In this document: positions 1-8,292 of the stretch, in pieces
Numbering within the stretch: the stretch's first letter is position 1
How the letters are laid out: each line of letters begins with the position of its first letter
Assembly (NCBI RefSeq): GCF_000685355.1
Contig: NZ_JHET01000004.1
Coordinates: forward strand, 1 to 64,000
Origin: Microbacterium sp. CH12i
GTDB lineage: Bacteria; Actinomycetota; Actinomycetes; Actinomycetales; Microbacteriaceae
Length of the DNA stretch: 64,000 nt
Reading direction: 5' to 3'
Notes under the pieces: model-generated
What the model saw: only the letters and a program-made list of their open reading frames with translations
Databases searched by the model: none
Told to the model about the DNA's origin: nothing
Program-made: the position numbers and the translations under genes

Positions 1-68
1 GCGCGGATGGCTGCGGCGAACGCGCCACCGCCCGATCCGATGATGGCGAGGTCGTACTTCGTAGGCAT
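1..68 (-). CDS. merA: Mercury(II) reductase, N-terminal start only (partial)
   Basis: Only the first 22 codons are inside the window. The reading begins MPTKYDLAIIGSGGGAFAAA, a beta-strand followed by a GSGGGA dinucleotide-binding turn, as at the start of the FAD-binding core of MerA-type flavoprotein disulfide reductases. MerA reduces Hg(II) to volatile Hg(0) in the cytoplasm using NADPH. The divergent merR and the MerR-type promoter support this reading. A MerA begun this way would lack the N-terminal HMA domain, or carry it on a separate gene. The catalytic CxxxxC pair lies outside the window, so another pyridine nucleotide-disulfide oxidoreductase is possible. Confidence 0.6.
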   Translation of the reverse strand, partial: MPTKYDLAIIGSGGGAFAAAIR

Positions 69-110
69 CGCTGCTCCTGTCAACACTTGGATTCCTGCTC
101 CGTCTCAGCC

Positions 111-142
111 ATACTGGACCTTCCAGTACAGGGGAAGGTCAA
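111..142 (-). promoter_or_regulatory. MerR-type promoter/operator for the leftward mer gene
   Basis: On the minus strand a -35 TTGACC (137-142) and a -10-like CAGTAT (111-116) are 20 bases apart, wider than the usual 17. The dyad ACCTTCC (118-124) / GGAAGGT (133-139) lies between them. A long spacer holding a dyad is the hallmark of promoters that MerR proteins activate by untwisting DNA. It sits between the divergent merA and merR starts, so it could also govern merR autoregulation. Confidence 0.65.
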
Positions 143-172
143 GCGCGGCGCGCCGAGCAGAGGGAGACAGCG

Positions 173-562
173 ATGCGGATCGGAGAACTCGCCGAGCAGG
201 CAGGCACCACGGCGAAGACGCTGAGGTTCTACGAGGACCAGGGACTACTGCCCCTGGCCGAACGGACACCGTCCGGGTACCGCGACTACGCGCCGGACGC
301 CGCCGCACGGATCGACTTCATCCACCGCGGCCAGGCGGCGGGCCTCACCCTCGCGCAGATCCGTCAGATCGTGGAGATTCGCGACCACGGCCGCGCGCCG
401 TGCGAGCACGTGCGCGACCTTCTCGACACCCGCCTGAGCGACATCGAACTGCAGATCGCGCAACTCTCCGCGCTGCGCGACACCATCGTCGATCTCCGAG
501 ACAACGCAGCGCACCCCGAACCGGACACCTGCAACCCGGATCAGATCTGCAGATACGTGTAA
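173..562 (+). CDS. merR: MerR-family metal-responsive regulator, probably mercury-sensing MerR
   Basis: This 129-residue protein has the MerR layout. An N-terminal winged helix-turn-helix begins [20 protein letters not shown], with the conserved Arg-Phe-Tyr-Glu stretch, and a dimerisation helix occupies roughly residues 80-112. Cysteines at 77, 120 and 126 match the three-cysteine Hg site of MerR (C82, C117, C126 in the classical protein), although Zn/Cd/Pb sensors of the ZntR/CadR group also keep a Cys at the first position. It diverges from the merA-like start, with the operator between them. The AGGGAGA ribosome-binding site 5 bases before the ATG supports the start. Hg specificity is inferred mainly from the neighbour. 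Confidence 0.75.
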   Translation: MRIGELAEQAGTTAKTLRFYEDQGLLPLAERTPSGYRDYAPDAAARIDFIHRGQAAGLTLAQIRQIVEIRDHGRAPCEHVRDLLDTRLSDIELQIAQLSALRDTIVDLRDNAAHPEPDTCNPDQICRYV

Positions 563-709
563 ACACGGAAACAGGGTCGACCACCTCGGCCTGCGAGCGG
601 GTGATCGAAGCGCCGAGGAGGCAAATCCGACCATGCTCCGACACGCCGCTCTCGGAGAAGCGATCGACGCATCTCAGACTCGCAATACCGCCAATCGCAA
701 CACCGCGAG

Positions 710-1174
710 TTACCAATAGCGCTCTTCTGCTGCGAGGTGACGGGCATCCCCCCGCGCCCACAGAAGCAACGGCGCGTGCTCAGCGAGATCGTCGAGTGCC
801 TCCGGCCATTCGGCGTCTCCCGGGATCACCAGACGTGCCGAGACCTCATGAGCTCCGCGCAGGGCGTCACGCACCGACCGTACGTCCGCTCGCGGTGTCC
901 ACCGCCGGCGCCCCTCTTGCAACGTGCGATTCGTACGTGCCGTGACTTCGCCGACAGCGTCGAGGCCCCATGTCACCAGGTCGTCCGGCGCCAACGCGAA
1001 CCGCAGTGCATCGGCGGCGCCAAGCTGCCGGATCAACGCGCCGGACACACCATCGCCTGGTTCCGCGACGACACTCCAGGCCACTCGCGCCAAGGCTTCG
1101 GTGGCGTCACTGTTCGGTCGAAACCGGCGCACCGCCTCGCGGACCTCGGCATCACCGAGCAACGCATCCATCAT
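710..1174 (-). pseudogene. dprA: DNA-processing protein DprA, N-terminal fragment (3' part lost)
   Basis: DprA loads RecA onto incoming single-stranded DNA during transformation and is normally 350-400 residues in this group. Only about 150 residues remain, ending ...[19 protein letters not shown]. This is the N-terminal SAM-like/linker part, and the LLLWARGD stretch comes just before the nucleotide-binding Rossmann fold in intact proteins. The expected VALVGAR-type continuation is absent in all three frames downstream, so this is a real breakpoint near 720 and not a one-base frameshift. The start ATG overlaps the comM stop. Left of the break lies unrelated sequence and then merR. The fragment is presumably non-functional. 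Confidence 0.75.
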
Positions 1175-2700
1175 GCGATCAGTCCTCTCTTCAGAAACAG
1201 CGCTCGCCCGAGCTCGTCGCGCCCCGGCTTGTCAACGCCAGCGAGGTCGGCCATGGTCCAGGCCAGACGCAACACGCGGTCATAGCCGCGCAAGGTCAGC
1301 TGCCCTCGTTCGAGGGCACGGTCAAGCGTTGAGCGCACCTCAAGCGGAAGGCGTACATCGCCCTGACGAAGCCATGACCCAGCGACCTCGGCATTGATGC
1401 TCCAGGGTGTCCCTGCCCATCGGTGCGCCGCACGCTCTCGTGCTGCTTCTACTCGCTGTCTCGCTTGGCCGGTCGTCAGTCCGGAGCGCTCGGACGAGGT
1501 CGCACGGGAAGCCGCAACACGGGCGACCTGAAGATCAATGTCGATGCGATCTCGCAAAGGTCCGGAAAGTCGCGCCGAATAGCGGCGAATCGCGATGGGC
1601 GGGCAGATGCACTCCGCGCCGCGCACGCCGTAATTGCCACAAGGGCATGGATTCGTTGCGAGTGCCAACTGGAAACGGGCAGGAAACCGGGCCCGGAATC
1701 CGGACCGATCGATCTCGATGCTCCCCGATTCGAGAGGCTGGCGCAGGGCATCGAGCGCTACACGAGAAAACTCCGCCGCTTCGTCGAGAAAGAGCACGCC
1801 GCGATGGGCCCGCACGATCGCTCCGGGCCGTGCGGCGCGCGACCCGCCGCCGACCAGCGCCGCCACTGACGCACTGTGGTGCGGAGCTTCCATCGGCGGC
1901 AGATCGTCGAGCACGTTGACAGCAGCTCCAGAGAGCGAGCGGATCGCCGCGACCTCGAGCGCCGCTTCTTCGTTCAGCGCCGGGAGGATGCCGGGGAGTC
2001 GACGCGCAAGCATGGTTTTACCCGCCCCTGGTGGACCACTCATCAACAGGTGATGCCCGCCAGCGGCTGCAACGATCAGTGCCTCGACGGCTTCTTCCTG
2101 CCCCACAACATCGGCAAGATCGAGAACGTCGCGTTCAGACTCGATCGGGATCGCTGCCGCGACAGGTTCTACGTCGGCGACTGCGATGTCTGCGCCATGC
2201 CACATCGCAACTTCTGCAAGCGTGGTCGCCGCCCGAACCTGCATCCCTGGCACGAGCCGCGCTTCGGTCTCGTTCGCGTGCGGCACGATCACACGGTCAA
2301 ACCCGGCACGCGCCGCGGCATACACGGCCGGAAGCACCCCTGGCACCGGACGAACGCGTCCGTCGAGTCCGAGCTCGCCGATGTGCACGGTCCGCGAGAT
2401 CGACGCAGCATCCAGCACTCCGCCTGTGGCAACGGCCGAGATCGCAATGCCCAGATCAAATCCGCTGCCGTGCTTTGGCAAGCTCGCGGGCGACAGGTTC
2501 ACTGTCAGTCGGCGTCGAGTCAGCTCAAGGTGGGCGTTCGTCACAGCATTGTGCACACGCTGCGCTGCCTCTCCGAGCGCTTTGTCTGGGAGGCCGACGA
2601 TCTTGAACCCCGGCGTCTGATTCGACACGTCGGCCTCGATCTCAACCAGATGCCCATCTACCCCGGTCAGGGCCACGGCCCACGTCCGTGCGGTTCTCAT
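1171..2700 (-). CDS. comM: YifB/ComM family Mg chelatase-like AAA ATPase
   Basis: The 509-residue protein is full length for ComM. An N-terminal Lon-protease-like domain (about 1-170) is followed by an AAA+ Mg-chelatase domain with Walker A GPPGAGKT at 222-229, Walker B-like VLFLDEAAEF near 300, and a Cys-rich insert NPCPCGNYG...CICPP. The C-terminal Mg-chelatase lid domain ends LFLKRGLIA. In transformable bacteria ComM is a hexameric helicase that aids branch migration of integrated DNA. It is translationally coupled at both ends: yraN upstream by ATGA overlap, dprA downstream by overlap. Confidence 0.92.
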   Translation of the reverse strand: MRTARTWAVALTGVDGHLVEIEADVSNQTPGFKIVGLPDKALGEAAQRVHNAVTNAHLELTRRRLTVNLSPASLPKHGSGFDLGIAISAVATGGVLDAASISRTVHIGELGLDGRVRPVPGVLPAVYAAARAGFDRVIVPHANETEARLVPGMQVRAATTLAEVAMWHGADIAVADVEPVAAAIPIESERDVLDLADVVGQEEAVEALIVAAAGGHHLLMSGPPGAGKTMLARRLPGILPALNEEAALEVAAIRSLSGAAVNVLDDLPPMEAPHHSASVAALVGGGSRAARPGAIVRAHRGVLFLDEAAEFSRVALDALRQPLESGSIEIDRSGFRARFPARFQLALATNPCPCGNYGVRGAECICPPIAIRRYSARLSGPLRDRIDIDLQVARVAASRATSSERSGLTTGQARQRVEAARERAAHRWAGTPWSINAEVAGSWLRQGDVRLPLEVRSTLDRALERGQLTLRGYDRVLRLAWTMADLAGVDKPGRDELGRALFLKRGLIA

Positions 2701-3059
2701 CGTAGGTCCACCAGATGCTCAAGCGCTCCCACTGCGGGCTCAGCGCCGATGATCCCGATGAGCTCGAGGCGTAGCATCCGATGCCTGCCCACCTCAGGGT
2801 GCTCTTTGACCCACGCATAAGCGAGTCGCCACAGCCGCTGACGTTTACGTTCGTCGACCGCGTCGAAAGGGTGACCGAAGCCATCGCTGCGCCGGGTTTT
2901 CACCTCGACGATGCACAGCACGTCCTGGTGCTCTGCGACGATGTCGATCTCGCCCTGCACGCACCGCCAGTTGCGGTCGAGAACCCGATATCCGTGAGTC
3001 GTCAGGTGGTGTGCGGCGCGGTCTTCACCCGCTCGTCCGAGATCATCTTTGGCTGCCAT
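2697..3059 (-). CDS. YraN family protein (UPF0102, endonuclease-like fold)
   Basis: This is a 120-residue protein beginning MAAKDDLGRAGEDRAAHHL. It carries the UPF0102/YraN signature: GEDRAA, then YRVLDRNWRCVQGEIDIVA and CIVEVKTRR. The E...GEID...EVK spacing is that of Holliday-junction-resolvase-like nucleases. The biochemical role of the family is poorly defined. I chose the ATG at 3059 because family members begin near this point; an in-frame ATG 24 bases upstream adds eight unlikely residues. The stop overlaps the comM start by 4 bases, and pairing with comM and dprA is common. Confidence 0.85.
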   Translation of the reverse strand: MAAKDDLGRAGEDRAAHHLTTHGYRVLDRNWRCVQGEIDIVAEHQDVLCIVEVKTRRSDGFGHPFDAVDERKRQRLWRLAYAWVKEHPEVGRHRMLRLELIGIIGAEPAVGALEHLVDLR

Positions 3060-3152
3060 TCCGACAGCATGATTGAGCAGCACATCCGGCGAATGCCGGT
3101 TTCACGCGATCCGTGCACACAGCTTAAGAAAGAGGCTGCCGTGGAGACCGAG

Positions 3153-3479
3153 TCACTTACCGTCGAGCGACAGCTCCTCAGGGAGCTCGAACTCGCGGCG
3201 CTGCAACTCTTCGACGTTGACGTCCTTGAACGTGAGCACACGCACGCCCTTGACGAAGCGATCGGCGCGATAGATATCCCAGACCCAGACATCGGTCATC
3301 GAGATCTCGAAGTAGAAGTCGTGCTCGGTATCTCGACGAACGACGTTCACCTCGTTCGCGAGATAGAACCGACGTTCGGTCTCTACAACGTATTGAAACT
3401 GCCCCACAACGTCGCGATACTCGCGGAACAGCGCCAGCTCAAGCTCGCGGTCGTAATCGTCGAATGCCTCTTCGTCCAT
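3153..3479 (-). CDS. DUF2469 domain-containing protein
   Basis: A 108-residue acidic protein conserved in actinobacteria. It begins MDEEAFDDYDRELELALFRE and contains YRDVVGQFQYVVETERRFYLAN and a DFYFEISMTDVWVWD segment. No catalytic motif, signal peptide or membrane segment is visible, so it should be cytosolic. Members of this family lie between rnhB and yraN in many actinobacterial genomes, as here. The function is unknown. Confidence 0.88.
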   Translation of the reverse strand: MDEEAFDDYDRELELALFREYRDVVGQFQYVVETERRFYLANEVNVVRRDTEHDFYFEISMTDVWVWDIYRADRFVKGVRVLTFKDVNVEELQRREFELPEELSLDGK

Positions 3480-3499
3480 GATGAGTCCATCCTACGAGT

Positions 3500-4159
3500 T
3501 CAAAACAGGCTGGGGGCATCGGCGATGGCCCACGAAGCACGGTGGAACGGCGAGAGGCCCTCAGCGCTGATCGCCGCCCGGTGTTCGAGACTCGCGTATC
3601 CCTTGTTTCGGTTCCATCGATATGACGGGTGATCGTTGTGCAACTCGACCATGTGCGTGTCGCGTGCGACCTTCGCGATCACCGACGCCGCTGACACCGA
3701 TGCACAGTCGCGGTCGCCTTTGATCACTGAGCGCACCTGCATCGGAGCCGCGTGCACGCGCGACACGTAGTCGTAGTTCCCGTCCAGGATCACCAGCGCA
3801 CCGTTGAGCGATGCCCCCTGCGCGACCACGGCATCAATCGCGCGGGATGCTGCAAGTCCGAGTGCGTGAATGACGCCCACGGCGTCGACCTCGGCTGCGG
3901 TCGCCCAGCCGACACCGGATGCTTGCACCCATGCCGCTGCACGGGCAGCGACATCAGGACGACGCTTCTCGGTAACAAGCTTTGAATCGCGAAGCCCTTC
4001 GGGAACCCGGCGCCTGGCACCCGTGGCATCCATCACCGCTGCTCCTACCGCAACAGGTCCCGCAAGCGCACCGCGCCCGACCTCATCGAGCGAGATGACC
4101 AGGTCATACTCGGCGAGCAGTTTGCGCTCAAGTGTGAGGGTGGGAGCGGCGACCGTCAT
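3500..4159 (-). CDS. rnhB: Ribonuclease HII
   Basis: The 219-residue enzyme removes ribonucleotides from RNA-DNA hybrids. The catalytic motif ISLDEVGRGALAGP at about 22-35 holds the Asp-Glu metal ligands. Further acidic residues are in VILDGNYDYV (about 125-134) and IKGDRDCASVSAASVIAKVARD (about 147-168, here described by its Asp at about 150). Length and motif order are normal for RNase HII. The start overlaps the lepB stop by 4 bases, so it is probably translated with lepB. Confidence 0.93.
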   Translation of the reverse strand: MTVAAPTLTLERKLLAEYDLVISLDEVGRGALAGPVAVGAAVMDATGARRRVPEGLRDSKLVTEKRRPDVAARAAAWVQASGVGWATAAEVDAVGVIHALGLAASRAIDAVVAQGASLNGALVILDGNYDYVSRVHAAPMQVRSVIKGDRDCASVSAASVIAKVARDTHMVELHNDHPSYRWNRNKGYASLEHRAAISAEGLSPFHRASWAIADAPSLF

Positions 4160-4887
4160 TTGGCGGGATCCGGGACGCCGTTGAAGATATCGTGATGCCC
4201 ATCGATTGTGCCGATGCGGTTCAGCGGCCAGGTCATCAGGAAGGCTTTGCCGACGACGTTGTCGATCGGGACGAACCCTCCGCTGGGAAGATCTTGGTGC
4301 GCGCGCGCATCTTGTGATCGGTCGCGGTTGTCGCCGAGTACCCAGAGCGATCCCTCTGGCACTGTGACATCGAAGGGCTCATTAGAGGCCGCCGTGTCGC
4401 CCTCAGGCAGGTTCAGGTACGAGAGCTCATCGATCGGAGCACCGTTGATTTCGATCTGGCCGAGCGCATTGCAGCACACGACGTGATCGCCCGGCAGGCC
4501 GATCAGACGCTTGACGAGATGATCCTCACTGTCAGACGACGAGATTCCGATGAGTGTGAGCACCGAGTCGATCGCTTCGAGCAACGGCGGGCCCGCGGGC
4601 TTCTGCACGTGCGGCGGCAACCAACCGCCCGGATCTTCGAACACGACGATGTCGCCGCGCGCATAGTCGGCCCAACGCGGTGTGAGCTCGTCAACGAGGA
4701 TGCGGTCGTTGACGAGAAGCGTGCGCTCCATCGATGCGGAAGGGATATAAAAAGAGCGAACGACGAATGTCTTCACCAAGAACGACACAAGCGCCGCGAT
4801 AACGATGATGATGAGCACATCGCGCAGAAATACCAAGAATCCGCGACGTCGCTTTGGTGGGACATCGGGGGCGGACTCAATCGTCAT
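4156..4887 (-). CDS. lepB: Signal peptidase I
   Basis: A 243-residue membrane-anchored serine protease that removes signal peptides from Sec/Tat exports. A basic N-terminus (PKRRRG) precedes one hydrophobic segment at about 17-40. The nucleophile Ser52 is in YIPSASMERTL and the general-base Lys126 in HLVKRLIGLPGD. The box-E-like VLGDNRDRSQDAR motif is present, as in family S26. It lies downstream of rplS across a strong terminator and overlaps rnhB. Confidence 0.93.
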   Translation of the reverse strand: MTIESAPDVPPKRRRGFLVFLRDVLIIIVIAALVSFLVKTFVVRSFYIPSASMERTLLVNDRILVDELTPRWADYARGDIVVFEDPGGWLPPHVQKPAGPPLLEAIDSVLTLIGISSSDSEDHLVKRLIGLPGDHVVCCNALGQIEINGAPIDELSYLNLPEGDTAASNEPFDVTVPEGSLWVLGDNRDRSQDARAHQDLPSGGFVPIDNVVGKAFLMTWPLNRIGTIDGHHDIFNGVPDPAK

Positions 4888-4956
4888 CGCATTCCTTCAC
4901 GAGGTATTCACGCCGAGTTCTGACGGCACCCTCAAGGTTCGCACACTCCAGACAAA

Positions 4957-4995
4957 ACAAAGCACCCCGAGACGCTGTGTCCCGGGGTGCTTGTT
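4957..4995 (-). terminator. Rho-independent terminator of rplS
   Basis: On the minus strand, AAGCACCCCG (4983-4992) and CGGGGTGCTT (4960-4969) form a perfect 10-bp stem with a 13-base loop, followed by a T-rich tract TTGTTTTGTC. It lies 12 bases after the rplS stop. Confidence 0.85.
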
Positions 4996-5006
4996 CGAAG
5001 CTGCGA

Positions 5007-5354
5007 TCAGTTGTCGCGCTTCTCCTTGATCTTGGCCTTCTTGCCGCGCAGTTCGCGAAGGTAGTACAGCTTCGCGCGACGCACGTCACCGCGGGTAACG
5101 ACCTCGATGTGGTCGATGACCGGGCTGTGCACCGGGAACGTACGCTCGACGCCCACCTGGAAGCTGATCTTGCGGACGGTGAAGGTCTCGCGCACGCCGT
5201 CACCCTGGCGGCCGAGGACGACGCCCTGGAAAACCTGGATACGAGAGCGAGTGCCCTCAGTAATGTTTACGTGCACCTTGACGTTGTCACCAGGGCGGAA
5301 TTCGGGAATGTCGGACCGAAGCGAAGCCGCGTCGACGGCGTCCAGAATGTGCAT
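5007..5354 (-). CDS. rplS: 50S ribosomal protein L19
   Basis: A 115-residue ribosomal protein at the 30S-50S interface. It begins [20 protein letters not shown] and contains [48 protein letters not shown] (conserved core near 50-75) and the basic tail [13 protein letters not shown]. The ATG at 5354 gives the family-standard N-terminus. The gene appears monocistronic, with its own promoter and terminator. Confidence 0.96.
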   Translation of the reverse strand: MHILDAVDAASLRSDIPEFRPGDNVKVHVNITEGTRSRIQVFQGVVLGRQGDGVRETFTVRKISFQVGVERTFPVHSPVIDHIEVVTRGDVRRAKLYYLRELRGKKAKIKEKRDN

Positions 5355-5485
5355 GTTCGTCTCTCTCTGCACCCGCCACAGGTCGGATACATGGGATGGA
5401 AGGAATACGTGAAGTGTGTGCTTGACGGCGCATGATGCGACCGCGGACTCCCCTGAGGCAGAGCCGGTAACGGCACAAAGAACTA

Positions 5486-5514
5486 TTCTGCCATGAATCT
5501 GGCAGGTCTCCAAA
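5486..5514 (-). promoter_or_regulatory. Candidate rplS promoter
   Basis: Reading the minus strand, TTGGAG (5509-5514) and CAGAAT (5486-5491) are separated by exactly 17 bases, a good match to a housekeeping promoter. It would give a leader of about 125 bases before rplS. It was identified by eye only. Confidence 0.45.
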
Positions 5515-5521
5515 AGCGGCT

Positions 5522-6016
5522 TCAGCGCTCGGCGGTCGGGTTTTCCTGAATCACGAACACTTCGCTTTCGGCAGGTGCACGACGCGGCGCTTCACCTGCT
5601 GCATCCACCGGTGGCGAGGTCATAATCCGGATGCTCTCGCGAGCACCACGTGCCTCGCTCCACAGCTGCCACAGCATCAGCCAGAACATCGCCACAGCCA
5701 CGACAATCGCACCGGTCAGCAGCAGCGGGAACCACGTCTGCGGGTAGCATCCGACCGCAATCGTCAGGCCGTGCCACACGGTGAAACCGAGGACATCCCA
5801 CCATGAAACCATGCGCGTCTCCCGCGCTGAAGGCCGGGCGCGCACCAGTAGCGTGAGCAGCAACTGCCCAAGAAACACCGAGGGGATCGCGATGAACAGC
5901 ACCCAGAGGAACGCCCAGCCACCGGCGTTGAAGATTCCCCAGCCGATCAGAAGCCATAGGGGCAGGAGGAATGCTGCCGGCATCAACCAGCGATAGAACG
6001 CACTGCGCAACCACAT
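5522..6016 (-). CDS. Conserved four-helix membrane protein of unknown function
   Basis: A 164-residue protein beginning [20 protein letters not shown]. Four hydrophobic segments lie at about 11-30, 34-56, 68-88 and 92-112, followed by a hydrophilic, probably cytosolic tail of about 50 residues rich in Ala, Pro and Glu. No enzyme motif is visible. An upstream in-frame ATG (6070) would add 18 basic residues with no obvious ribosome site, so I prefer 6016. It is divergent from map. Confidence 0.7.
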   Translation of the reverse strand: MWLRSAFYRWLMPAAFLLPLWLLIGWGIFNAGGWAFLWVLFIAIPSVFLGQLLLTLLVRARPSARETRMVSWWDVLGFTVWHGLTIAVGCYPQTWFPLLLTGAIVVAVAMFWLMLWQLWSEARGARESIRIMTSPPVDAAGEAPRRAPAESEVFVIQENPTAER

Positions 6017-6114
6017 GCTCAGATCGTACGACGTCGCCCTGTGCCGGTGGCGAGTGTTCGCTGTGAGCATGGACAGCGCGCATCGGAGAGAATAGAGAGG
6101 ACGAGAGGAACACC

Positions 6115-6897
6115 ATGATCGAATTGCGCACCCCCGCCGAGATCGAAGAGATGCGAGCGGCCGGACGATTCGTCGCCGAGACGCTGGCGACCCTGCGCGA
6201 CGAGACGAAGGTCGGCACCAACCTGCTCGCGATCGACCGCCGGGCTCACGACATGATCCGCAAGGCCGGCGCCGAGTCCTGCTACATCGACTATCACCCC
6301 TCGTTCGGCGCGAGCCCGTTCGGCAAGGTCATCTGCACCTCGGTCAACGACGCGGTCCTTCATGGACTCCCCCACGAGTACACACTGCGCGACGGGGACC
6401 TCGTGACCCTCGACTTCGCGGTCTCCGTTGACGGCTGGGTCGCGGACTCGGCGGTGTCGTTCATCGTCGGGACGCCGCGCGAAGAGGACCTCCGACTGAT
6501 CGACACAAGTGAACGAGCACTGGATGCTGCGATCAGCGCAGCTACGGTCGACAATCGCATCGGCGACATTTCTGCAGCGATCGCGGCTGTCGCGCATGGC
6601 GAGGGTTACTCGATCAACACCGACTTCGGCGGACACGGCGTTGGACGCACCATGCACGGCGACCCGCACGTGGCGAACGACGGCCGTCCCAACCGCGGCT
6701 TCCCGCTGCGCGCAGGTCTCGTGCTGGCACTAGAGCCGTGGTTCCTCGCCACCACCGACGAGCTCATCACCGACCCGGATGGCTGGACGCTGCGCAGCGC
6801 AGACGGCTCTCGAGGCTCTCACTCCGAGCACACCATCGCGATCACCCAGGACGGACCGATCATCCTCACCGACCGTTCATTCCTCGGAGTCAAATAA
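6115..6897 (+). CDS. map: Type I methionyl aminopeptidase
   Basis: The 260-residue enzyme removes the initiator Met from nascent proteins after deformylation. It starts MIELRTPAEIEEMRAAGRFV, and AGAGGAACACC precedes the ATG. The metal-binding set is visible: GDLVTLDFAVSVDGWVADSA (two Asp), GGHGVGRTMHGDPHV (His), LALEPWF (Glu) and SEHTIAIT (Glu). There is no N-terminal zinc-finger extension, so it is a short-form MetAP. Confidence 0.94.
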   Translation: MIELRTPAEIEEMRAAGRFVAETLATLRDETKVGTNLLAIDRRAHDMIRKAGAESCYIDYHPSFGASPFGKVICTSVNDAVLHGLPHEYTLRDGDLVTLDFAVSVDGWVADSAVSFIVGTPREEDLRLIDTSERALDAAISAATVDNRIGDISAAIAAVAHGEGYSINTDFGGHGVGRTMHGDPHVANDGRPNRGFPLRAGLVLALEPWFLATTDELITDPDGWTLRSADGSRGSHSEHTIAITQDGPIILTDRSFLGVK

Positions 6898-6936
6898 TCG
6901 CTCCGGTTCAGCGCTCGGGTATGCCAGTCTGAGGGC

Positions 6937-7529
6937 ATGATGCCGGAGGATCGTCATGTGCCGCAGCAGGCATACGTCGTTCGGCATGGCCAGACCACGT
7001 GGAACGTCGAGGGTCGGTTGCAGGGGCAGCTCGACGCACCGCTGACGCGGGAGGGTCTCGCGCAGGTCTGTTCGACCGCTGAGAGGCTTGCACTGCTGGG
7101 CATCCGCACCGTGTGCTCTAGTCCGAGTGGACGTGCCCTGCGCACCGCCGTCGTCATCGCTGAACGCCTCGGTGCCGATCTTGTTGAAGTGCCTGAGCTT
7201 GCCGACGTGCACCACGGAGAGATGGCCGGCATGACGCGTTCAGAGATTGAGACGGCATTTCCGGGCGCGCGGGAAGCGCGCGCAGAGAACCGTACGGCTG
7301 GGCATTCCCCGGCGGCGAGAGCTATGCACAGGCGCGCGGGCGCGCCCGCCGCGCACTATCAAGTTGCGGATGGGCAGCAGATGGCGCCCCGCTCTTGGTC
7401 GCGCACGAGATGATCGGACGGATGCTACGCGCCGAGCTGCGTGGGCTGGATGCTGCGCAGGCGCTAGCGCTACGGCATCCGTTCGGAGCTGTCTTCGAGA
7501 TCAGCGGTCGCGTCGAGCGGATGCTTTAG
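6937..7529 (+). CDS. Histidine phosphatase family protein (frameshifted near 7291)
   Basis: The N-terminal frame begins MMPEDRHVPQQAYVVRHGQT, with the catalytic RHG at about 17-19 and CSSPSGRALRTA downstream. After position ~7290 the homologous sequence continues in another frame: PYGWAFPGGESYAQARGRAR, then LLVAHEMIGRMLRAELRG, ending at the TAG at 7527-7529. Restoring one C in the CC pair at 7290-7291 joins both parts into 197 residues, a normal length for the phosphoglycerate mutase-like branch. Substrate is unknown. The 3' end overlaps the convergent methyltransferase by 4 bases. Confidence 0.8.
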
Positions 7530-8266
7530 CGCGCGGCTCGGTAGACGAATACTTCGGTGATCATGGGCAGCACGAACCGCGACTGGCCCTTGGTCGCCGG
7601 ATCGGCATCAAGGATGGCGTCGATTTCGGCGACCATGCGTGCCCGAGTTGCGTCGTCAGCAACAAGAAAGCTGCTCACTGTAAGCCAGCGGCCGATGTAG
7701 TCGGCGCGCGTTATCTGTTCGCTCCAGAGGATCTCTGCCCGCCCGACGAACACGAATCCGGGCAACTCCTCCGCCGCAGATTCCGTTGTGGTGTCGGTGT
7801 CCGCTACTGCGGGGTGCGCGATGCGGTGGCACGCACGGTCCCAGGCACAATCCGGGTCGGAGTGATTCCAGAGCAGGCCGAGCGTGCCACCGGGAACTAG
7901 AACCCGGCGAATCTCGGCGCATGCAGGCTCGCGGTCAAACCAGTGGAACGCCTGCGCTACGGCGACGGCATCGACCGTGGCATCTGCGAGTGGAATATCC
8001 TCAGCACCGCCGAGGTAAGCCTCGACAGCAGGAAGTTTCGCCCGAAGTACGTCGAGCATCGCGTCGGACGGCTCGACGGCGATCACGCGGTCGGCGCGGT
8101 CGAGCAGCAGTTCGGTGAACTTGCCAGTGCCTGCACCGAGGTCAAGCGCTGTGCTGACCTGTTCCGGAACGATCACTTCAGCAGCGGCATCCGGAAATCC
8201 TGGCCGGTACCGGTCATAGTCGGCACCGATGTTCTCAAACGACTTCGCCAGCTGCTGATCCACCAT
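7526..8266 (-). CDS. Class I SAM-dependent methyltransferase
   Basis: A 246-residue cytosolic protein. SAM-binding motif I is ALDLGAGTGKFTELL (about 40-54), followed by an acidic residue in VIAVEPSDAML. The later motif AVAVAQAFHWFD (about 101-112) and LVPGGTLGLLWN (about 123-134) fit the UbiE/Methyltransf_11 group. The FHWFD motif is common in uncharacterised methyltransferases of this group, so the substrate cannot be named. Confidence 0.85.
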   Translation of the reverse strand: MVDQQLAKSFENIGADYDRYRPGFPDAAAEVIVPEQVSTALDLGAGTGKFTELLLDRADRVIAVEPSDAMLDVLRAKLPAVEAYLGGAEDIPLADATVDAVAVAQAFHWFDREPACAEIRRVLVPGGTLGLLWNHSDPDCAWDRACHRIAHPAVADTDTTTESAAEELPGFVFVGRAEILWSEQITRADYIGRWLTVSSFLVADDATRARMVAEIDAILDADPATKGQSRFVLPMITEVFVYRAAR

Positions 8267-8292
8267 GCTTCGACGCTAACAGCAGCGTGAAG

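Noticed and set aside
345..761. Minus-strand frame reaching the broken dprA end, possibly its missing 3' half
   Set aside because: It is antisense to merR over much of its length, and residues such as [16 protein letters not shown] do not align with the DprA Rossmann motifs.
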